A stretch of 64,000 nt of DNA from Antrodiella citrinella (Eukaryota; Basidiomycota; Agaricomycetes; Polyporales; Steccherinaceae): the NCBI GenBank assembly GCA_004802725.1, contig SGPM01000005.1, positions 216,030 to 280,029 of the forward strand. The letters run 5' to 3'. The notes below the pieces were generated by a model. The model did not search any database. It saw only the letters and a list, made by a program, of their open reading frames with translations, and was not told the DNA's origin. A program made the translations under genes and the position numbers. This document shows, piece by piece, positions 60,444 to 64,000 of the stretch (position 1 is the stretch's first letter; each line of letters opens with the position of its first letter).

Positions 60444-61866
60444 TAGTTGTGGGTCCGCCTCCCTCCCTTTTCAATTCCGAACGTCAAGGTGCCAGTGCGC
60501 TCTTTCCGTCTTACTCATCTGCCTATCTCCTTCTCAGCGGCCATGCACAGACAGATCACGGCGTGTCGTGCCACAAAGACGACAGCCAAAGGAGACCCTT
60601 CTTCTGTCAGGACTGCGGTCTGGCTCTGCCTATTCCCTGCATCGCTCATCTTTCGAGGACTCTTGGACCTGGGACAGCCTCCGTACACGAGCCGCACCGA
60701 CGTCTCATTACCAAGCGACGTAGCCTAGGCACATCCACCTTCCATGTCGACGTGGGCTGCGCTTCTTCCGCGTGTTACGGTCATGTCGTCGAAGAAACGA
60801 AGAAACGAAGATGAACTTCTTGTGTGCAAGCTACTCCACCTTTGAATTCAGAAGTAGATTTCGTATACGCAGTCGTACAGCATGTACTCATATTGAAGCC
60901 ACTAGCCTCAATCGAATTCAATGATTCTACGTGTTCTCTCTTCTCAATGTCCGGACATAATTGAGTCGAACACGCCGCACCCTCGCACCGAGGCAAACAA
61001 ACGCGCCGTCGTCACCCGATCTTCCTCTTCTCGTCAGCGGGGAACGGCCCGTCTCCGCGGCGAAACTCAGCTCCGAGTCAATTCAATGCCCACTCCCTCG
61101 TGTAGTCACTGAGCGAACAAATGTTTTTTTCCTCTTCTTTCAGTGCGCACCTCACACATCGTGACAACGCGAAGAGAAAGACGACATAAGGCGACATATC
61201 CTCGTGTAGGTCTGGACTTGAGTTTTGACACGAGGTGAGATCATGGTGGTATGTAGAACAGCGTGCAGTCTGCAAATGATAGAATACGTTAATAAAAACG
61301 AGCTCTGCATCCGTCAACATCGACGCGTCGTCCCATAGTAATACCCAGACGATCACCAGGTGGTAGGATGTGTGGACCGTCTGAGATCAATCCGATATCG
61401 CGCTGCCACCTGCACGTACCGGTCTTGGCGTGTACTAAGGTATCAGTATCAGACATGTTGGCCTGAATCCTGATGTTGAACTCCTCAGGATTCAGACTAC
61501 AGATACTTCAACGTCATCAGCCGTGACGCATGAAGCATGGTGAGGCTCTTGGATGTACGTACCTCGTCGAAGCGGCTTGAAGAGTCAAAGACACTTTGCC
61601 ACGACAGCAATGGTCACCTAGAGGGAGCGACAAATATAAAGAGCAAACTGAGAAACATGATCATGTCCAATATTGACATTGACCGATGCGCAGACTCTTC
61701 TGACCAACTTGAACCTTCTGAGTCTGACTGCGTAAGTCCCTCATCTGACATGCCCTGTGACCTGACATTAACATGTAATTCGTGAACCAGGGATTGGGTC
61801 GCGGGGCATCGCCTGGTATGTAAGACATATTGAAAGTGATTCTTGAGCTGTTGTTTGTGTCGCGTG
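60444..61866. other. Gene-poor region
   Basis: About 1.4 kb with scattered short ORFs on both strands, none with a motif, plausible splice partners or coding bias that I can support. Confidence 0.35.
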
Positions 61867-62816
61867 TTACGCACATGATGCACTCCGAGTCCGAGTACAA
61901 CTTTTTATCTCCGAACCAAGATTCATTTCGTCATCACACTTGAAAATCCCGAGAATAGGCATCTTGAGAATGTGTCTACGAATGCGCCGTACAAGACCGT
62001 GACGTCCGGTTCGTAGAGGGTTTGAAGGTCGATGCGCTCCACCGTGGACATCCCAAACCGGGTCGGTCTGGTCTTCACTGGCGGCGTAGAACGTTATAGC
62101 AGTCCTGATAGAGATTGCAAAAGATTCTTGTTGTAACGGAGTGTTCTCGCCATCGTGATATTTGAACAGAGTGAAATGGATAATGTTATCTCTGAGTATA
62201 CCTTCACTGGTGAAACGTGCGAGCTGATGTGTAGGAGAGTTTCTTTCCAGGTTCAAAGCAGCGAGTCTGGAGGAACTTCCGTGAAAGTCGTACTGACTTT
62301 CATTGGTCGAGATCATGCTACAGCATAATCAGCTCTTTGCGCTCACGATTGTGATATTTCATATGCATGGAGCATCCATTACGTGTCGCCGAGTCAACAT
62401 GACATAAAGAATCAATGCCAATATGTTTTGCATACCAGACGGCCAGCGATCCAGTCCCTATTTGGAATGTCAACTTTCAACAGCAGATTACAGGAGCCCA
62501 CGACTCACGCGCGTTGACACTTCCGGCTGCAGTACAACACCCGCCAGCACCCTTTGCACACCTGCATTTTAGTCTGCGTGGCTAACCTTAATAATCCGAT
62601 GAGCTGCCGCGTCGATCGTCTGTAGTTAAGGTCTGCTTCGAAATAAGGACCTTTGGCGCGGGGCCTGCAATAGGCGATAAGGCCGGCGATAAGCTGCAAC
62701 TCGAAGGGGTTTTGACCTACCCTAAACATGTCGGCAGCCTCGGAGCACGATGGGCTGGTCAGTGTCAGTCTGAGAGTAAATAGCAAGTACTTTGAACAGG
62801 TGCGCAGAATGACCAT
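61867..62816 (-). pseudogene. MYND-type zinc-finger gene remnant
   Basis: The frame from ATG 62816 reaches NPFELQLIAGLIAYCRPRAK, a YRRSTRQLIGLL stretch and the zinc-finger half VCKGCWRVLYCSRKCQ. A GT-AG intron (62458-62508) then adds RADW, the usual MYND continuation. After that the frame ends within 11 codons, without the final His and Cys ligands. A further open frame of 149 codons (61867-62316) follows after an acceptor-like site but does not join in phase. MYND fingers bind proline-rich peptides and occur in large, rapidly changing families in mushrooms. I read this as a damaged or partial copy, though a different exon plan could rescue it. Confidence 0.45.
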
Positions 62817-63611
62817 CCCATTGATAAGTAAACAGTACTAGCAATACAGTAGAGCAGGGTGCAGATAATACAATTCTATGAAGGTGTTTATCGGACAAAA
62901 AAGCAAAGTTCATGCGAGACGCCAATTTAACGATGAATCATGAGGATACATGAGGATACATAATGCAACACAATGAATCATCATTTTGTCTCAATATTCC
63001 CTACCTCGTGTTGTCTCCTCAATCAAATCATGAAGCTTCGGCATTGTGTATCATCGTGAATCATGTTTTTTTTACACAGTGTTATACATAGAGTTTTATG
63101 CATGAATCATGGTGAATCATCTTTCTTTCCCTCCCGCACCCGCTATGTGTATTGCAGAGTGTGCGGCTGCGGCATTGCGCTCTCCACGATCAATATACAA
63201 CATTATTAATCCTCGGGATTCATTTTCCCTCGCGAGTCGCGACGACCTGCTCAATCTGCCGTTCTTCCTCTTCTCTCTCCTCCCACCAGTATGGCAACTT
63301 TTGTGTTACTCTATCGACGTGGCAGTTGCACAGGTTTGCACTGTCGGTATGCTGCACGAAGGTTGTCAAGCTGATTGGGCTCCATGAGGTGAAAGGTCGA
63401 GTACGTAGATACATAACATGTCATACTGGTATCCTGTTAACTATACAATTTACAATTTTACGATGATGAAGCGCTCATCATGATGATTCACGAATCGATG
63501 GAGGTAGAGCCAGGAGGCGGGGTCGGGGCATTGAAGTGCAATCATGATTCATGATGTATCACGATGTCTCGTAGCCTCGTGGTAAATGCATCAATTGAAT
63601 ATCATCATCAG

Positions 63612-63640
63612 GAATCCCGATGATGAGATCATCGGGATTC
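63612..63640. repeat. Perfect 13-bp inverted repeat with 3-nt loop
   Basis: Arms GAATCCCGATGAT (63612-63624) and ATCATCGGGATTC (63628-63640) are exact reverse complements separated by GAG. It could form a hairpin in single-stranded DNA or RNA. Confidence 0.85.
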
Positions 63641-63684
63641 ATGAGGACACAGCAACAGGATCAGGGCGTAACAATGTCATAATC

Positions 63685-63714
63685 ATGAATCCCGATGAAT
63701 CCCGATGAATCCCG
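63685..63714. repeat. Tandem repeat, three exact copies of ATGAATCCCG
   Basis: Three adjacent perfect 10-bp units occupy 63685-63694, 63695-63704 and 63705-63714. The unit shares its core with one arm of the hairpin 45 bases to the left, so both probably arose from the same repeating element. Confidence 0.85.
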
Positions 63715-64000
63715 AGGGTTCACGAGGAATCATGACAATTCACAGTGATACACCATTATCTGACTACACTGGGTCATAACATTGCATTTATGTCCAATAC
63801 GGGCCGTCAAACGAAGTACATAGTACCTGAGCGGACGTCAATAGTCGGCTCGGCTCGGTGATTAGGACTCATGCTCGTATGAAAGTATACTCAAGCTCGT
63901 GTGTGTATAGGTGCGCTAATTTGATCGTCACTGGGTCCGGATCCTCCTTCCCCTCTTCTGCTTTCCTCGCTCCCATCCCGGGTGCGTGGGGTGCCAACGA

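Larger units (their letters stand above)
62930..63760. repeat. Cluster of ATGAATC/GATTCAT short repeats
   Basis: Over about 800 bases the motif GAATCAT/ATGATTC and its variants recur many times on both strands (for example near 62933, 62972, 63057, 63102-63120, 63483, 63545, 63612, 63685). It includes direct repeats of ATGAGGATAC at 62940-62959, a 13-bp perfect hairpin and a three-copy 10-bp tandem. No coding sequence is supported here. Confidence 0.6.

Noticed and set aside
1..64000. tRNA, rRNA, CRISPR arrays or prokaryotic mobile elements
   Set aside because: No convincing tRNA A/B boxes with cloverleaf, no rRNA-like segment, no regularly spaced repeats, and intron-rich genes show a eukaryotic nuclear origin.

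Overview
This window looks like nuclear DNA of a filamentous basidiomycete, most likely a mushroom-forming Agaricomycete. The genes are split by many short introns (mostly about 48-70 nt, GT-AG). Most predicted products are conserved fungal proteins: an Uds1 septation protein, Mdm34 of ERMES, Orm, Bst1, Sec18, Dmc1, eIF3m, TFIIB, a formin and an Alr1/Mnr2-type CorA. Accessory genes typical of these fungi are also present: two secreted S53 peptidases and one cytochrome P450. All exon models here were built by eye from reading frames, GT/GC-AG borders and phase sums. I had no transcripts or database searches, so individual splice sites may be wrong even where the gene identity is firm.

Layout, left to right. 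1-1703 (-): CorA-like Mg2+ transporter cut by the window edge. 2292-5465 (+): GPI inositol-deacylase. 5991-9011 (+): Uds1 coiled-coil protein. 9538-11816 (+): Mdm34. 12531-16673 (-): virilizer-like protein. 16973-17957 (+): Orm. 18325-19893 (-): Mtd1. 20163-22233 (-): P450. 22889-23918 (-): phosphatase inhibitor 2/Glc8. 24368-25907 (-): STIMATE-like membrane protein. 26184-28713 (-): S53 peptidase copy A, with an N-terminal reading-frame break. 29375-32165 (-): Sec18/NSF. 32541-34728 (+): UPF0652 protein with a B-box. 34881-36498 (-): eIF3m. 37029-38988 (-): Dmc1. 40441-43015 (+): S53 peptidase copy B. 43221-44379 (-): HCA59/Tls1-like protein. 44618-46250 (-): uncharacterised protein. 46761-47873 (+): TFIIB. 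48185-51242 (+): M28 glutamate-carboxypeptidase-like protein. 51508-55664 (+): formin without an FH2 domain. About 55650-58693 (-): rhodanese plus tyrosine phosphatase without its catalytic loop. 58694-64000: gene-poor, with short-motif repeats and a MYND-finger remnant.

Most genes are housekeeping and do not form a pathway cluster. Functional links are loose: Bst1, Orm, Mdm34 and Sec18 act at the ER and secretory pathway; Dmc1 is meiotic; the two S53 peptidases and possibly the P450 are environment-facing.

The most striking structure is at about 55650. There a formin running rightward and a MAP-kinase-phosphatase-like gene running leftward are both cut at the same short stretch inside the formin's proline repeat. 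Each gene loses its catalytic 3' half. This is either a real deletion between two convergent genes or an assembly collapse. I saw no new multi-gene system such as a defence island or biosynthetic cluster.
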